Shown: in pieces, positions 1-7,849 of the stretch
How positions within the stretch are numbered: the stretch's first letter is position 1
Layout: each line of letters begins with the position of its first letter
NCBI RefSeq assembly: GCF_004345425.1
Contig: NZ_SLVP01000002.1
Location: 434,001-498,000, forward strand
From: Paenibacillus sp. BK033
GTDB taxonomy: Bacteria; Bacillota; Bacilli; Paenibacillales; Paenibacillaceae
Direction: 5' to 3'
Length of the DNA: 64,000 nucleotides
Notes under the pieces: generated by a model
Seen by the model: the letters and a program-made list of their open reading frames with translations, nothing else
Databases searched by the model: none
What the model was told of the DNA's origin: nothing
Translations under genes and position numbers: made by a program

Positions 1-511
1 GCGGAGAGCCATCTTTCTCCATAACCGAGAGAGGCTCTTGGGGAGTAACCGCCAGTCGGAAGGCGGACGGTCTATTCTCCGGGGTATCAAACTTCCAGAA
101 GCCGGCCGGCAGCCAATCATTCTGATAAGACGTCACTTCCCAAGTGGAATCCGATTGGATGGAGCGTCCCGCTACATAAATCGCCGGTATTTCCGTATCG
201 TTAAACACGCTGACCGAAATTTCATGGCGGCCCGCAGGAAGCGTTATCGTTGAACCGCTGTAGCGGTAATTGTCTTTGCCGTCCAGGTAGAGAGAAAAGA
301 CGCCTTCCGCGGCAATCGTAATTTCCTCTTCATGTTCCAATTCATAGGTATATCGGAATTTAACATTGGAATAATGCCGGTCAAGCCGCCAATAAGCGGG
401 ATACGCAACCCCTCGGGCGGTGCGCTTTGCGGACATTTTCTCATGCAGCCTAATCTCGAAATCTCCGGGATACCAGATCCAGGCAGCCTTTTTCTTATCT
501 TGCGAAACCAT
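1..511 (-). CDS. Alpha-L-rhamnosidase (GH78-like), N-terminal part, runs off the left edge
   Basis: An open frame starts at an ATG at 509-511 and continues to the left edge, so only about 170 N-terminal residues are visible. The ATG follows an AAAGGGG ribosome site. The protein begins MVSQDKKKAAWIWYPGDFEI and continues with a beta-rich segment containing GVFSLYLDGKDNYRYSGS. This is the N-terminal jelly-roll type of sequence seen in bacterial alpha-L-rhamnosidases, which release terminal rhamnose from glycosides or polysaccharides. There is no signal peptide, so it is probably cytoplasmic. It is divergent from the AraC regulator at 611, its likely regulator. The catalytic (alpha/alpha)6 domain lies outside the window, so the family call rests on the N-terminal sequence alone. 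Confidence 0.65.
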   Translation of the reverse strand, partial: MVSQDKKKAAWIWYPGDFEIRLHEKMSAKRTARGVAYPAYWRLDRHYSNVKFRYTYELEHEEEITIAAEGVFSLYLDGKDNYRYSGSTITLPAGRHEISVSVFNDTEIPAIYVAGRSIQSDSTWEVTSYQNDWLPAGFWKFDTPENRPSAFRLAVTPQEPLSVMEKDGSP

Positions 512-610
512 CGGTTAGCTTGCCCCTTTCGAATCGTTTACGTAAATTGTATAATAGGCAAGCCATCCGCAAAGCAGGAACAAATGACATGATGCATAGG
601 GGAAAATGAC
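512..610. promoter_or_regulatory. Divergent promoter region between rhamnosidase and AraC regulator
   Basis: The 99-bp gap separates two divergent starts. A TATAAT at 550-555 reads toward the AraC gene, and its overlap ATTGTA at 546-551 (TACAAT on the minus strand) reads toward the rhamnosidase. Neither has a good -35 box, which fits activator-dependent promoters. AGGGG just before 611 serves the AraC start. Confidence 0.45.
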
Positions 611-1510
611 ATGTTTGCTAACGATCGCAAAAAGGCGGGAAAAGCTCCCGCCCACCACTCCTCCATCGAGGAGCATTTCCATAATCAATTTCCTGTCTTT
701 ATTAACCGCTGGGAAGAGGGCTTCGATCTTAGGGAGCATGATCATGCCTATCTAGAAATCGTGTATGTCCTGTCGGGCGAGGGTTATCATTATGTGGCAG
801 ACGAAGTGAACAAAACGAGCAAGGGCAGCCTCTATATCATTCCGATAGGTACTTCCCATATTTTCCGGCCCAACGGAACGTCCAAAAGTCTACTCGTCTA
901 TAACCTATGCATCCGCCCCGATTGGATCGGAGAGCTTAACCTATGGCTGTCTCCCTATTGCAGGGACACCGACGTTTTTCATATTCTTGACGGCAAACCT
1001 GGGACGTATCTGTTTCTCCAGGATACTTCGTTGGAGTTTGCGCCATGGTTTGAACAGCTGCACCGGGAATTTACGGAGGAATCTTGGGGCTTTGAAACGA
1101 CTATACTTGCCGGCCTGCTTCAGCTGCTGACTCGCATATCCAGGAAACTGAAAATGCAGGATGCCACTGGCAATCATACATCCGGCAGCACGAGACAAAG
1201 CGGGCTAGCCAGCTTACTGGACCATATTAATGAGCACCTGGCTGAAGCACTAAAGGTGGAACGGTTAGCGCAACAAGCCGGTATTAGCCAGCGGCACTTC
1301 ATCCGATTGTTCCGGCAGCAAACCGGGATGGGGTTCTCCGAATACGTGCAGCACAAACGCGTAGAGTGGGCTTGCAGATTGTTGAGCGGTACCCGCCAAT
1401 CGGTAGGCGAAATCGCCAAGCAGGTCGGTTACCAGGATCCCGCTCATTTCCGTGAGGTATTTCGGAAGGTTATGGGCATGACTCCAAGTCAATATAAACA
1501 ATCAAATTAA
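611..1510 (+). CDS. AraC-family transcriptional regulator with N-terminal cupin domain
   Basis: A 299-residue protein. The N-terminal half (about 20-150) is a cupin-like sugar-sensing domain, with HDHAYLEIVYVLSGEGYHYV and the GSLYIIPIGTSHIF strand pair. The last 100 residues are two AraC helix-turn-helix units: VERLAQQAGISQRHFIRLF, then VGEIAKQVGYQDPAHFREVF with the FRKVMGMTPSQYK signature. It should bind a sugar and DNA in the cytoplasm. Divergence from the GH78-like gene suggests it controls rhamnoside use. Start ATG 611 has AGGGG nine bases upstream. A hairpin follows the stop codon. Confidence 0.88.
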   Translation: MFANDRKKAGKAPAHHSSIEEHFHNQFPVFINRWEEGFDLREHDHAYLEIVYVLSGEGYHYVADEVNKTSKGSLYIIPIGTSHIFRPNGTSKSLLVYNLCIRPDWIGELNLWLSPYCRDTDVFHILDGKPGTYLFLQDTSLEFAPWFEQLHREFTEESWGFETTILAGLLQLLTRISRKLKMQDATGNHTSGSTRQSGLASLLDHINEHLAEALKVERLAQQAGISQRHFIRLFRQQTGMGFSEYVQHKRVEWACRLLSGTRQSVGEIAKQVGYQDPAHFREVFRKVMGMTPSQYKQSN

Positions 1511-1527
1511 ATGTTTCCTGTAGAAAT

Positions 1528-1559
1528 AAGGATCGCCACTCCTTTGAGAGACGATCCTT
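1528..1559. terminator. Hairpin between convergent AraC and MFS genes
   Basis: Perfect 8-bp arms AAGGATCG (1528-1535) and CGATCCTT (1552-1559) enclose a 16-base loop. A modest T-rich tail follows on the plus strand. It lies just after the AraC stop and 43 bases beyond the MFS stop, so it may end both transcripts. Confidence 0.5.
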
Positions 1560-1602
1560 TATATTCGTGCCATGACGGCCGCAGCAGCGTCCTCTATTCT
1601 CT

Positions 1603-2766
1603 TTACATCGCTTTCGCCAAAGAGGAGGAGCTTCTCAGAAATACGGAAATAGAGCTTAACAGCAAAAATAGTAGTCCGCCAAACACAACGTATGGCGTAC
1701 CGATTCCGGTAATAAAGAGGCCGCATATCGTTGCTCCAAAGGTTGTGCCTAAATTGGCCGATGTCAAAAATAATCCATTGGCGAACTCTGGCGCCTCCGG
1801 AGCAGCGGACGTTATCCAGTATTGATTGATATTCGCCCCGATACCCGCCACTATTCCCCAAGTTACAATAATGAAGAACATGGAAATGCCAAGCTGTCCC
1901 GCGGAAAACATAACGATATAAACCGCTCCTAGCGCGAAAGGGAAAATCGCTGCGCATTTATAGGCGTATGCTGCAAGAAGCTTTCCTGCCAGAAAGTTCC
2001 CGACTATATTGGCCGCACCGTAAAGGAATAACACAAGGCTAATGGTGTTCCAAGCCATATCCGCAACGGTTTCCAGATACTCGGCAAGATAACTATATAC
2101 CCCGTACACGGCTCCGTTCATAAAGATAACGGCGGCGATAGACAGCCAGATGACCGATTTTTTCAGCACCCTCACTTGCGCCCCATAGGATGTTTTTTCT
2201 TTAACCGGCATAGCAGGCACAAAGAGCAGGGTTGCTAAAAACGCGAGCGTATTCACGACAGCAAGAAATATCATGGCTATGCTTAAGGACGCGGCATCGG
2301 CAATTAGACTAGTGACAGGCACGCCAAGAACCATGCCTGCCGATACTCCGATAAATATTTTTGAAACCGCCTTGGGGGCTTCTTCCTTGCTGACGGATGA
2401 AGCAGCTGCCGTAAAGGCTAGCGACACATATACCGGATGAAAAACGGCCGGAAACACCCGAGCAATTAATAACAGCGTAAAGTTGGACGTTGCCGCGGAA
2501 ACCGCATTGCCCAGGATAAAAATAGCGAGCACAAGCAGCATCGTCGTCTTGCGATTCACGCGAGAAAACAATAATGGCGTAATCGGACCGGATACGGCAA
2601 TAGCCAGCGCAAAAAGACTAACCGACAGCCCGGCGGCGGCGATGCTGACATCATAACGTTCGGCAATTAACGGCAATATCCCGATAACGCCCATCTCCGT
2701 GTTTAATATCCCAAAGACGCCTAATGCCAAAATAATAATCAGCCATTTATTCGGGTTTTCGGGCAA
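1603..2766 (-). CDS. MFS transporter, drug/sugar efflux type (AraJ/YdhP-like)
   Basis: A 387-residue, very hydrophobic protein with about 12 predicted membrane segments, the length usual for DHA1 drug:H+ antiporters. It begins LPENPNKWLIIILALGVFGI; the start is TTG at 2766, with GAGGA nine bases upstream. The FNTEMGVIGILPLIAERYDV-like first helix and a degenerate loop (SRVNRKTTM) place it with AraJ/YdhP-type exporters. It is the last gene of an operon with the alcohol dehydrogenase and cupin, 26 bases after the cupin. It probably exports a small organic compound handled by those enzymes; the substrate cannot be read from sequence. Confidence 0.8.
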   Translation of the reverse strand: MPENPNKWLIIILALGVFGILNTEMGVIGILPLIAERYDVSIAAAGLSVSLFALAIAVSGPITPLLFSRVNRKTTMLLVLAIFILGNAVSAATSNFTLLLIARVFPAVFHPVYVSLAFTAAASSVSKEEAPKAVSKIFIGVSAGMVLGVPVTSLIADAASLSIAMIFLAVVNTLAFLATLLFVPAMPVKEKTSYGAQVRVLKKSVIWLSIAAVIFMNGAVYGVYSYLAEYLETVADMAWNTISLVLFLYGAANIVGNFLAGKLLAAYAYKCAAIFPFALGAVYIVMFSAGQLGISMFFIIVTWGIVAGIGANINQYWITSAAPEAPEFANGLFLTSANLGTTFGATICGLFITGIGTPYVVFGGLLFLLLSSISVFLRSSSSLAKAM

Positions 2767-2792
2767 TAGAAATCATCCTCATGTCGACCCGA

Positions 2793-3188
2793 TCAGCCTT
2801 GATACTGATCATCGCTTACTTTTTCCAGCCATTCGACCGCCTTGCCGTCAAGACGTTCTTGAATGGCCATATGAGTCATCGCTGTCGTTGGGGAAGCGCC
2901 ATGCCAATGCTTCTCGCCCGGCGGAAACCAGACGACGTCACCTGGATAAATTTCTTCAATCGGTCCTCCCCAGCGCTGAATTCGTCCACTGCCCGCGGTT
3001 ACAATCAGCGTCTGGCCAAGCGGATGCGTATGCCATGCCGTCCTTGCTCCCGGCTCGAACGTCACGCTTGCTCCTGCAACGCGCGCAGGATCCGGTGCCT
3101 CAAACAGGGGATCGATACGTACCGTTCCCGTAAAATAATCAAAGGGTCCCTTCCCGGAAGGCTGAGAGCCAATTCTTTTGATTGTCAT
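2793..3188 (-). CDS. Cupin protein, hydroxynitrile-lyase-like (carboxymuconolactone-cluster type)
   Basis: A 131-residue single-domain cupin. The metal-binding residues H53, H55 and Q59 (AWHTHPLGQ) and H94 (GEKHWHG) sit at the same positions as the Mn ligands of the small bacterial cupin hydroxynitrile lyases (GtHNL/AcHNL). Length and the [20 protein letters not shown] core also fit that group. Members are widespread and mostly of unknown physiological role; they often neighbour dehydrogenases. The ATG at 3188 has GGAGG ten bases upstream. It lies between the alcohol dehydrogenase and the MFS exporter in one operon, so a role in aldehyde or cyanohydrin chemistry is plausible but not shown. 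Confidence 0.75.
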   Translation of the reverse strand: MTIKRIGSQPSGKGPFDYFTGTVRIDPLFEAPDPARVAGASVTFEPGARTAWHTHPLGQTLIVTAGSGRIQRWGGPIEEIYPGDVVWFPPGEKHWHGASPTTAMTHMAIQERLDGKAVEWLEKVSDDQYQG

Positions 3189-3225
3189 TTTTATAATGCC
3201 TCCATTGCTCTGTTTAATATAAGCT

Positions 3226-4275
3226 TTACTCGTTCATCATCGTGCCGATATCAATCACAAAACGGTACCGGACATCCGAAGCCAATACGCGCTCCCAAGC
3301 TTCATCAATCCGATTGGCCGAAATAACTTCAATTTCGGGAGTAATATTATGTTCAGCGCAAAAGTCCAGCATCTCCTGCGTTTCGCGGATTCCGCCGATT
3401 GACGAACCGGCAAACGAACGGCGCTGAGGGATCAGCGAGAATACTTGAACCGGCAGCGGCTCCGACGGAGCGCCAACATTAACCAAAGTACCGTCCACGG
3501 CCAGGAGCGAAAGGTACGCATTGATATCGATCTTCGCGCTTACCGTATTTACGATAAGGTCAAACGAACCGCTCAATTGCTTGAACGTCTCCGGATCGCT
3601 TGTCGCATAGTAATGATCCGCGCCAAGCTGCAAACCGTCTTCTTTTTTCTTCAGGGATTGCGATAACACCGTTACCTCTGCCTCCATGGCATGAGCAAGC
3701 TTCACGGCCATATGTCCGAGGCCGCCAAGTCCAACAACAGCGACCTTTTTGCCGGGACCGGCCCCCCAATGGCGCAGCGGCGAGTACGTTGTTATGCCTG
3801 CGCACAGAAGAGGAGCCGCAGCGTCAAGCGCCAACGCGTCGGGAATTTTAACCACGAACTCTTCTTTTACGACGATATGCGTAGAATATCCGCCTTGCGT
3901 ATATTGCCCGTATCGGTCGATAGAGCCATAAGTGCCGGTCATTCCTTCCAGGCAATACTGCTCTTCCCCCTTGTGGCAGTTTGCGCATTTCCCGCAGGAA
4001 TCAACCATGCAGCCTACTCCCACCCGGTCGCCAACGTTATGCCTGGTTACCTCCGAACCAACCTTCGCGACGATCCCGGCAATCTCGTGCCCGGGAACAA
4101 AAGGATATTGAACGGGTCCCCATTCGCCCCTGGCCGAGTGGATATCGGAGTGGCAAATTCCGGCATACTTAATTTCAATGAGGACATCGTGAGGCTGAAG
4201 CTCCCTGCGTTCGATAGCCATCAATTGAAATGAACCTTCCGAACTAAATGTTGCGCGTGCATTTACTGTAATCAT
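3226..4275 (-). CDS. Zinc-dependent NAD(P) alcohol dehydrogenase (YahK/cinnamyl-alcohol type)
   Basis: A 349-residue medium-chain dehydrogenase that should interconvert aldehydes and alcohols. The catalytic zinc site is C41 with H63-E64 (PGHEIAG). The structural zinc cysteines lie in [15 protein letters not shown], and the nucleotide fold shows [15 protein letters not shown]. The [15 protein letters not shown] segment is typical of the YahK/AdhA subgroup, which reduces broad aldehydes with NADPH. It is the first gene of an operon with the cupin (37-base gap) and MFS exporter, and is divergent from TetR. The ATG at 4275 has GGGAGG six bases upstream. Aldehyde detoxification is the best guess. 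Confidence 0.88.
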   Translation of the reverse strand: MITVNARATFSSEGSFQLMAIERRELQPHDVLIEIKYAGICHSDIHSARGEWGPVQYPFVPGHEIAGIVAKVGSEVTRHNVGDRVGVGCMVDSCGKCANCHKGEEQYCLEGMTGTYGSIDRYGQYTQGGYSTHIVVKEEFVVKIPDALALDAAAPLLCAGITTYSPLRHWGAGPGKKVAVVGLGGLGHMAVKLAHAMEAEVTVLSQSLKKKEDGLQLGADHYYATSDPETFKQLSGSFDLIVNTVSAKIDINAYLSLLAVDGTLVNVGAPSEPLPVQVFSLIPQRRSFAGSSIGGIRETQEMLDFCAEHNITPEIEVISANRIDEAWERVLASDVRYRFVIDIGTMMNE

Positions 4276-4333
4276 GTTTAACCTCCCGGTAGATTGGATT
4301 CATGTGAAATTGGTATTTAAAAACAAAACATTC

Positions 4334-4379
4334 AACATGAACTGGATAAACAAAAATAATTGTTTAATCAACTCATGTT
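4334..4379. repeat. Imperfect inverted repeat in the adh-tetR intergenic region
   Basis: Arms at 4334-4353 and 4360-4379 match at 16 of 20 positions around a 6-base AT-rich centre. Both outer ends are AACATGA/TCATGTT and both inner ends are AAACAA/TTGTTT. The right arm's TTGTTT could be a -35 box for tetR, and the left arm's reverse complement another for the dehydrogenase. It is a candidate second regulator site. Confidence 0.45.
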
Positions 4380-4427
4380 CATTATTATATAGCTTAGAGA
4401 ACCGCATTCAATGGTTAAAAAATCGGG

Positions 4428-4449
4428 ATATGTTGATATATCAACATAT
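4428..4449. promoter_or_regulatory. Perfect 22-bp palindrome, probable TetR operator
   Basis: Positions 4428-4449 form an exact 22-bp palindrome with half-site ATATGTTGATA. It lies about 35-47 bases upstream of the TetR start and 150 bases from the divergent dehydrogenase start. TetR dimers bind such palindromes, usually beside their own gene, so autoregulation and control of the neighbouring operon is the simple reading. Confidence 0.65.
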
Positions 4450-4495
4450 AAACCAAAAATGTTAATTATCTTGCAAAGGCCAGGTGACTATTGTC

Positions 4496-5053
4496 ATGCC
4501 CAAAGTAGATCGGAGAATTCTAAAAACGCAGGAATCCTTAAAATCCGCGGTTATCGATCTAATGTCCGAAAAAAGCTTCGACGAAATTACGATTCAGGAT
4601 ATCGCGGACCGGGCAAATCTAAACCGCGGAACGATATACCTGCACTATCAGGACAAATACGACTTATTGGATAAACTCATTGAAACGCATCTGAACGAAT
4701 TGGGAGAAATGGATAAATGGGCATGCGAAATGGCTTGGACCGATGCCTTGGTGCCTTATTTTAAATATTTCGAGGAAAATTATTTGTTTTTCTCCACTAT
4801 GCTGGCGAGCAAAGAAGCAAAAGGCGCTCCTTCGTCCTTCAGAACCCGGCTTCTCGACTCTTTTATGGAGGGCTTTAAAGGCGAGATTGACAGAGAAAGC
4901 AACAGAAATGCGGATTTAAGCGATGAAGTTATGCTGCAATACGCCGGCACGGCCTATGTAGGGATAATTGAGTGGTGGATCAGGAATGGAATGCCTCATC
5001 CGCCGGAAGTTATGGCGAAGCAGGTTGGGGTTCTGCTGGAACGAAGTCTCTAG
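4496..5053 (+). CDS. TetR/AcrR-family transcriptional regulator
   Basis: A TetR protein of about 185 residues. The helix-turn-helix is IQDIADRANLNRGTIYLHYQ, followed by the DKYDLLDKLIE helix; the rest is a ligand-binding helical domain ending IIEWWIRNGMPHPPEVMAKQ, the C-terminal type common in Bacillota regulators. Two starts compete: GTG 4484 and ATG 4496. ATG is preferred because the protein then begins MPKVDRRI; GTG would have AAAGG only four bases away. It is divergent from the dehydrogenase operon and convergent with the SDR gene, and a perfect palindrome lies upstream. It probably represses the adjacent oxidoreductase/efflux genes. Confidence 0.87.
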   Translation: MPKVDRRILKTQESLKSAVIDLMSEKSFDEITIQDIADRANLNRGTIYLHYQDKYDLLDKLIETHLNELGEMDKWACEMAWTDALVPYFKYFEENYLFFSTMLASKEAKGAPSSFRTRLLDSFMEGFKGEIDRESNRNADLSDEVMLQYAGTAYVGIIEWWIRNGMPHPPEVMAKQVGVLLERSL

Positions 5054-5061
5054 AAGATTGC

Positions 5062-5107
5062 AAAGAACATTAAAAAAGCCCCTATCGGGGCTTTTTTAAT
5101 GTTCTTT
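5062..5107. terminator. Bidirectional terminator with a perfect 21-bp stem
   Basis: Arms 5062-5082 and 5087-5107 are exact reverse complements around a 4-base TATC loop. The GC core GCCCC/GGGGC is flanked by A6 and T6 runs on both strands. It lies between the stops of the convergent TetR and SDR genes and suits both. Confidence 0.95.
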
Positions 5108-5122
5108 CGCTTTGCGCCGGTT

Positions 5123-5839
5123 TTACGGATTTGTCGACCACAGCCCGGCATGCTTCAATACAACGCGAGGGTGCAGCTTCAATTGCGCGACGATCAAGTC
5201 CGCCAAGTCTTCCGGCTGCATAACCTTCTCCGGGTTGCCGTCCGTCAGCTTGAGCTCCAATGCCATATCCGTTGCGACTGTGCTTGGAGTTAACGTCGTT
5301 ACGCGAATGTTTTTCTTCCGAACCTCAAGCATTAAAGATTCGCTTAACCCAATAACGGCGGCTTTCGATGCGGTATACGCGCTTGTGAGCGGTGCTCCTC
5401 TTTGACCCGCCGTGGACGCAATGTTCACGATATCGCCAGTGTTCCGTTCCATCATTTCCGGCAATACCGCGCGGGTGGCGTAGTACACGCCTTTAACGTT
5501 GACATCGATAATCTTCGTCCATTCTTCCGGCGTCAGCTCCATAAAGCCGCCGAATTTGCTGATTCCGGCATTGTTAACGAGAATATCGATGGCGCCCAGC
5601 TCTCCGCGGATGGATTCGACTGCCGCAGTAACGGAAGCCAGATCGGCCACGTCGGCTGTCGAAACCGCTGTCTTCACGCCGTACGGCTTAAGCTCTTCCG
5701 CTACCTTTTGCAAGTTTTCCAGCGAGCGTCCTATTAGTCCGACGTGAATGCCCTCTTGCGCAAACGCAATGGCTGTCGCACGCCCGATACCGCGTCCCGC
5801 TCCGGTGATTATTGCTACTTTTCCTGCTACGGATTGCAT
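5123..5839 (-). CDS. Short-chain dehydrogenase/reductase (3-ketoacyl-ACP reductase-like)
   Basis: A 238-residue classical SDR. The nucleotide motif TGAGRGIG is at 12-19, NNAG at 89-92, and the catalytic tetrad is N114, S142, Y155 and K159 (YTASK). The length matches FabG/YkvO-type reductases that use NADP(H). Divergence from the fab cluster and position beside a TetR regulator suggest a detoxifying carbonyl reductase rather than the fatty-acid enzyme; the substrate is unknown. The ATG at 5839 has GGAG eight bases upstream. It ends at the shared 21-bp terminator. Confidence 0.85.
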   Translation of the reverse strand: MQSVAGKVAIITGAGRGIGRATAIAFAQEGIHVGLIGRSLENLQKVAEELKPYGVKTAVSTADVADLASVTAAVESIRGELGAIDILVNNAGISKFGGFMELTPEEWTKIIDVNVKGVYYATRAVLPEMMERNTGDIVNIASTAGQRGAPLTSAYTASKAAVIGLSESLMLEVRKKNIRVTTLTPSTVATDMALELKLTDGNPEKVMQPEDLADLIVAQLKLHPRVVLKHAGLWSTNP

Positions 5840-6040
5840 AGTTCTCGCTCCTTTAATTCCGGTATGTAAAGTTCGCTACACACCATATTTTAGCACAGCC
5901 GCACCTGTTTAACGAACCTGATACCGCAGCTTTTGGAATGCTTGTTTTCATGATCCCGGTTGCAGCGCGAAAGACTTTCTTTCGAAACGGTGCATCCTTG
6001 GCTAATTTCCTCGAAAGTCTGGCTTGATTTCTCAAGCTCT

Positions 6041-7033
6041 TCATCGCAGGTACTTCCATAAGATCCAAGAGAGCATTGCGGATATCCAGGATACAAATCC
6101 GAAAATCATGACGATCTTATTCTCGCTCCAGCCATATTTCAAGCTGAAATGGTAGTGAATCGGAGCCATCCGGAGTAGTCTTTTTTTCGTTCTCTTGTAA
6201 TACCAGACCTGCAGCATAACCGAAAGCTGTTCCGCTAAATAGACTGAAAATAATAGCGGAATAAGAATTTCAACCTTTTCGATAACAGCTAGAAAGGTTA
6301 GCGAGCCCCCAATCGCAAGCGAGCCGGTATCGCCCATAAAAGCTTTGGCGGGATAAATATTGTACAAGAATAACCCCAGCAGGCAGCCAATCATGACTAA
6401 CGAGAAGGTCTTGATTTCTGTTTTGTCCGAAATCATAAAGAAGAAAAAATAGGTTGGAATCGAGACGTTAATCAACAGCCCGTCGAGCCCGTCCGTAAAG
6501 TTGATCGCATTCGCGGAGCCGACAATAAACAGCATCGCGAGAATCAGGTATACCCACACCGGCAGGTGAATCGCTAAGTCATAAAACAGCAGAATATCGG
6601 AGCTCAAATGAAATTGAGTCAATAAAATATACAGTAATAGAATCGTAAACGCAAACTGGAATACCAGCTTTGTTTTCCCCGAAATGCCTGAAGGATCTTG
6701 AAAGGCCGCCTTCTTCATATCATCCATAAAGCCTACCAGGCTAAACAGCACAAACGTTGCTCCCAGAAACAGCACAAGCGGACTTGGATAAAAATAGACC
6801 GAGGTAAACACGCCGGTCAGCAGAATGAGTCCAGCCATTAGAGGCGTGCCGCGTTTAGCCTGGTGATCCGCCGGCAGCTCAACCCGAATAGGCTGAAGCA
6901 GCTTCAGGCTGCGCAGCCCCCATATCAAGACAGGAGTAAACACCGTCACAAAGACAAACGAAATACTTAATGCAACAAGTAACGAAGTATCCACCGCAGT
7001 CTCTCTCCCCCAACCGCTTACATGCTTATCCAA
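6041..7033 (-). CDS. MraY-family glycosyl-1-phosphate transferase paralogue
   Basis: A 330-residue polytopic membrane protein with about ten helices, the length of MraY (about 324). It keeps the family signatures KRGTPLMAG (60-68), the Mg-binding GFMDD (D104, D105), NAINFTDGLDG and FMGDTGS. The usual C-terminal HHH triad is altered to PIHYHFSLKYGW. The enzyme would transfer a phospho-sugar (MurNAc-pentapeptide in true MraY) to undecaprenyl phosphate. It stands alone, away from any mur/fts cluster, so it is likely a second paralogue. The start is TTG 7033, with AGGAG seven bases upstream; a GTG at 6994 is the alternative. Substrate uncertain. Confidence 0.8.
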   Translation of the reverse strand: MDKHVSGWGRETAVDTSLLVALSISFVFVTVFTPVLIWGLRSLKLLQPIRVELPADHQAKRGTPLMAGLILLTGVFTSVYFYPSPLVLFLGATFVLFSLVGFMDDMKKAAFQDPSGISGKTKLVFQFAFTILLLYILLTQFHLSSDILLFYDLAIHLPVWVYLILAMLFIVGSANAINFTDGLDGLLINVSIPTYFFFFMISDKTEIKTFSLVMIGCLLGLFLYNIYPAKAFMGDTGSLAIGGSLTFLAVIEKVEILIPLLFSVYLAEQLSVMLQVWYYKRTKKRLLRMAPIHYHFSLKYGWSENKIVMIFGFVSWISAMLSWILWKYLR

Positions 7034-7107
7034 TATTTTACTCCTGCCTCTTTTCCTCTACAATGACTCGTCAATGATAATTGCATTATAAAAACTTCTA
7101 CGCAAAT

Positions 7108-7147
7108 AAAAAGGGAAGAACAGGACGCACCTGTTTCTTCCCTTTTT
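7108..7147 (-). terminator. Terminator after the NTTRR-F1-like gene
   Basis: A hairpin of about 16 bp with one bulge: AAAAGGGAAGAACAGG at 7109-7124 pairs with CCTGTTTCTTCCCTTTT at 7130-7146. A T-tract follows on the minus strand. It lies 57 bases past the stop at 7204 and separates that gene from the MraY paralogue. Confidence 0.8.
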
Positions 7148-7203
7148 GCTTGCGCGGCCCTGTTTAGGACAGGATGCATGTCGCATTTGATTTAGCAAGA
7201 TAT

Positions 7204-7674
7204 TCAAAGACTGTTGAGCAGCTGGACATCATCGACGAGCAGGTCCGCCGAATTAGCCAGCAAACCGGTCGTAATGAAAATTTGAGCCACGGTCGCTCCC
7301 GGGAAGGCAGGTTCCACATTGAAGTAGGCGGTCTTCCAGTTATTCGCCGTGCCGTCCGGCAGACGGGAAGGAATCGTGGCTAAAAGTCCCGTATTCTGAT
7401 AGACGAGCCCGGTCGTGAAGTAAAAGACCCCGATAATGACGGACGGTCCGAGACCGGAGCCGTTCTTCGACAGCGAGACCATCAGCTCGAAGTTGTTGCT
7501 GTCGGGTACGCTAACGAGCTTATAGATATAGGAGCCGGACGTCCCTCCCGCAACCTGTGCGGAGTTCGAGCCGGTCTGGCTGTAGGTCGAGTTGAGAGTT
7601 ACTGTCCCGGAGGTCACCCACCCCGTAAGTCCCGATTCGAATCCGCTGTTCGCGACGTAATTTATGATACTCAT
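7204..7674 (-). CDS. Stand-alone NTTRR-F1-like domain protein
   Basis: About 156 residues, beginning MSIINYVANSGFESGLTGWV. Beta-rich, with an ELMVSLSKNGSG core and an ending DLLVDDVQLLNSL. This resembles the NTTRR-F1 domain, which in Paenibacillus and relatives usually precedes a collagen-like Gly-X-Y repeat in surface or spore proteins and has a carbohydrate-binding-module-like jelly-roll look. Here the gene stops right after the domain, with no repeat. The start is ATG 7674 with GGGGG upstream; an in-frame ATG at 7692 lacks a ribosome site. Function is unknown; a surface or spore structural role is only by analogy. Confidence 0.6.
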   Translation of the reverse strand: MSIINYVANSGFESGLTGWVTSGTVTLNSTYSQTGSNSAQVAGGTSGSYIYKLVSVPDSNNFELMVSLSKNGSGLGPSVIIGVFYFTTGLVYQNTGLLATIPSRLPDGTANNWKTAYFNVEPAFPGATVAQIFITTGLLANSADLLVDDVQLLNSL

Positions 7675-7685
7675 CGCCTGTTTCC

Positions 7686-7726
7686 CCCTCATAGATGGAT
7701 TGTGAAGCTATCTCATTCTATGAGGG
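7686..7726 (-). promoter_or_regulatory. Inverted repeat overlapping the NTTRR-F1 gene's ribosome site
   Basis: Perfect 10-bp arms CCCTCATAGA (7686-7695) and TCTATGAGGG (7717-7726) enclose 21 bases. On the transcript the proximal arm runs into the GAGGGGG that precedes the start at 7674. Folding would partly sequester the ribosome site. Confidence 0.4.
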
Positions 7727-7849
7727 CTTGTTCGCCTTGGTTCTTCCAATGGCCTGTCCGGAGGCCCATTTCATAGAGTTACAAGAAAGAAATTTTCCGC
7801 ATCATTCTTGTTTATTCAGGGCTTTCTCTTTGTATTTGCATCATTCGTT

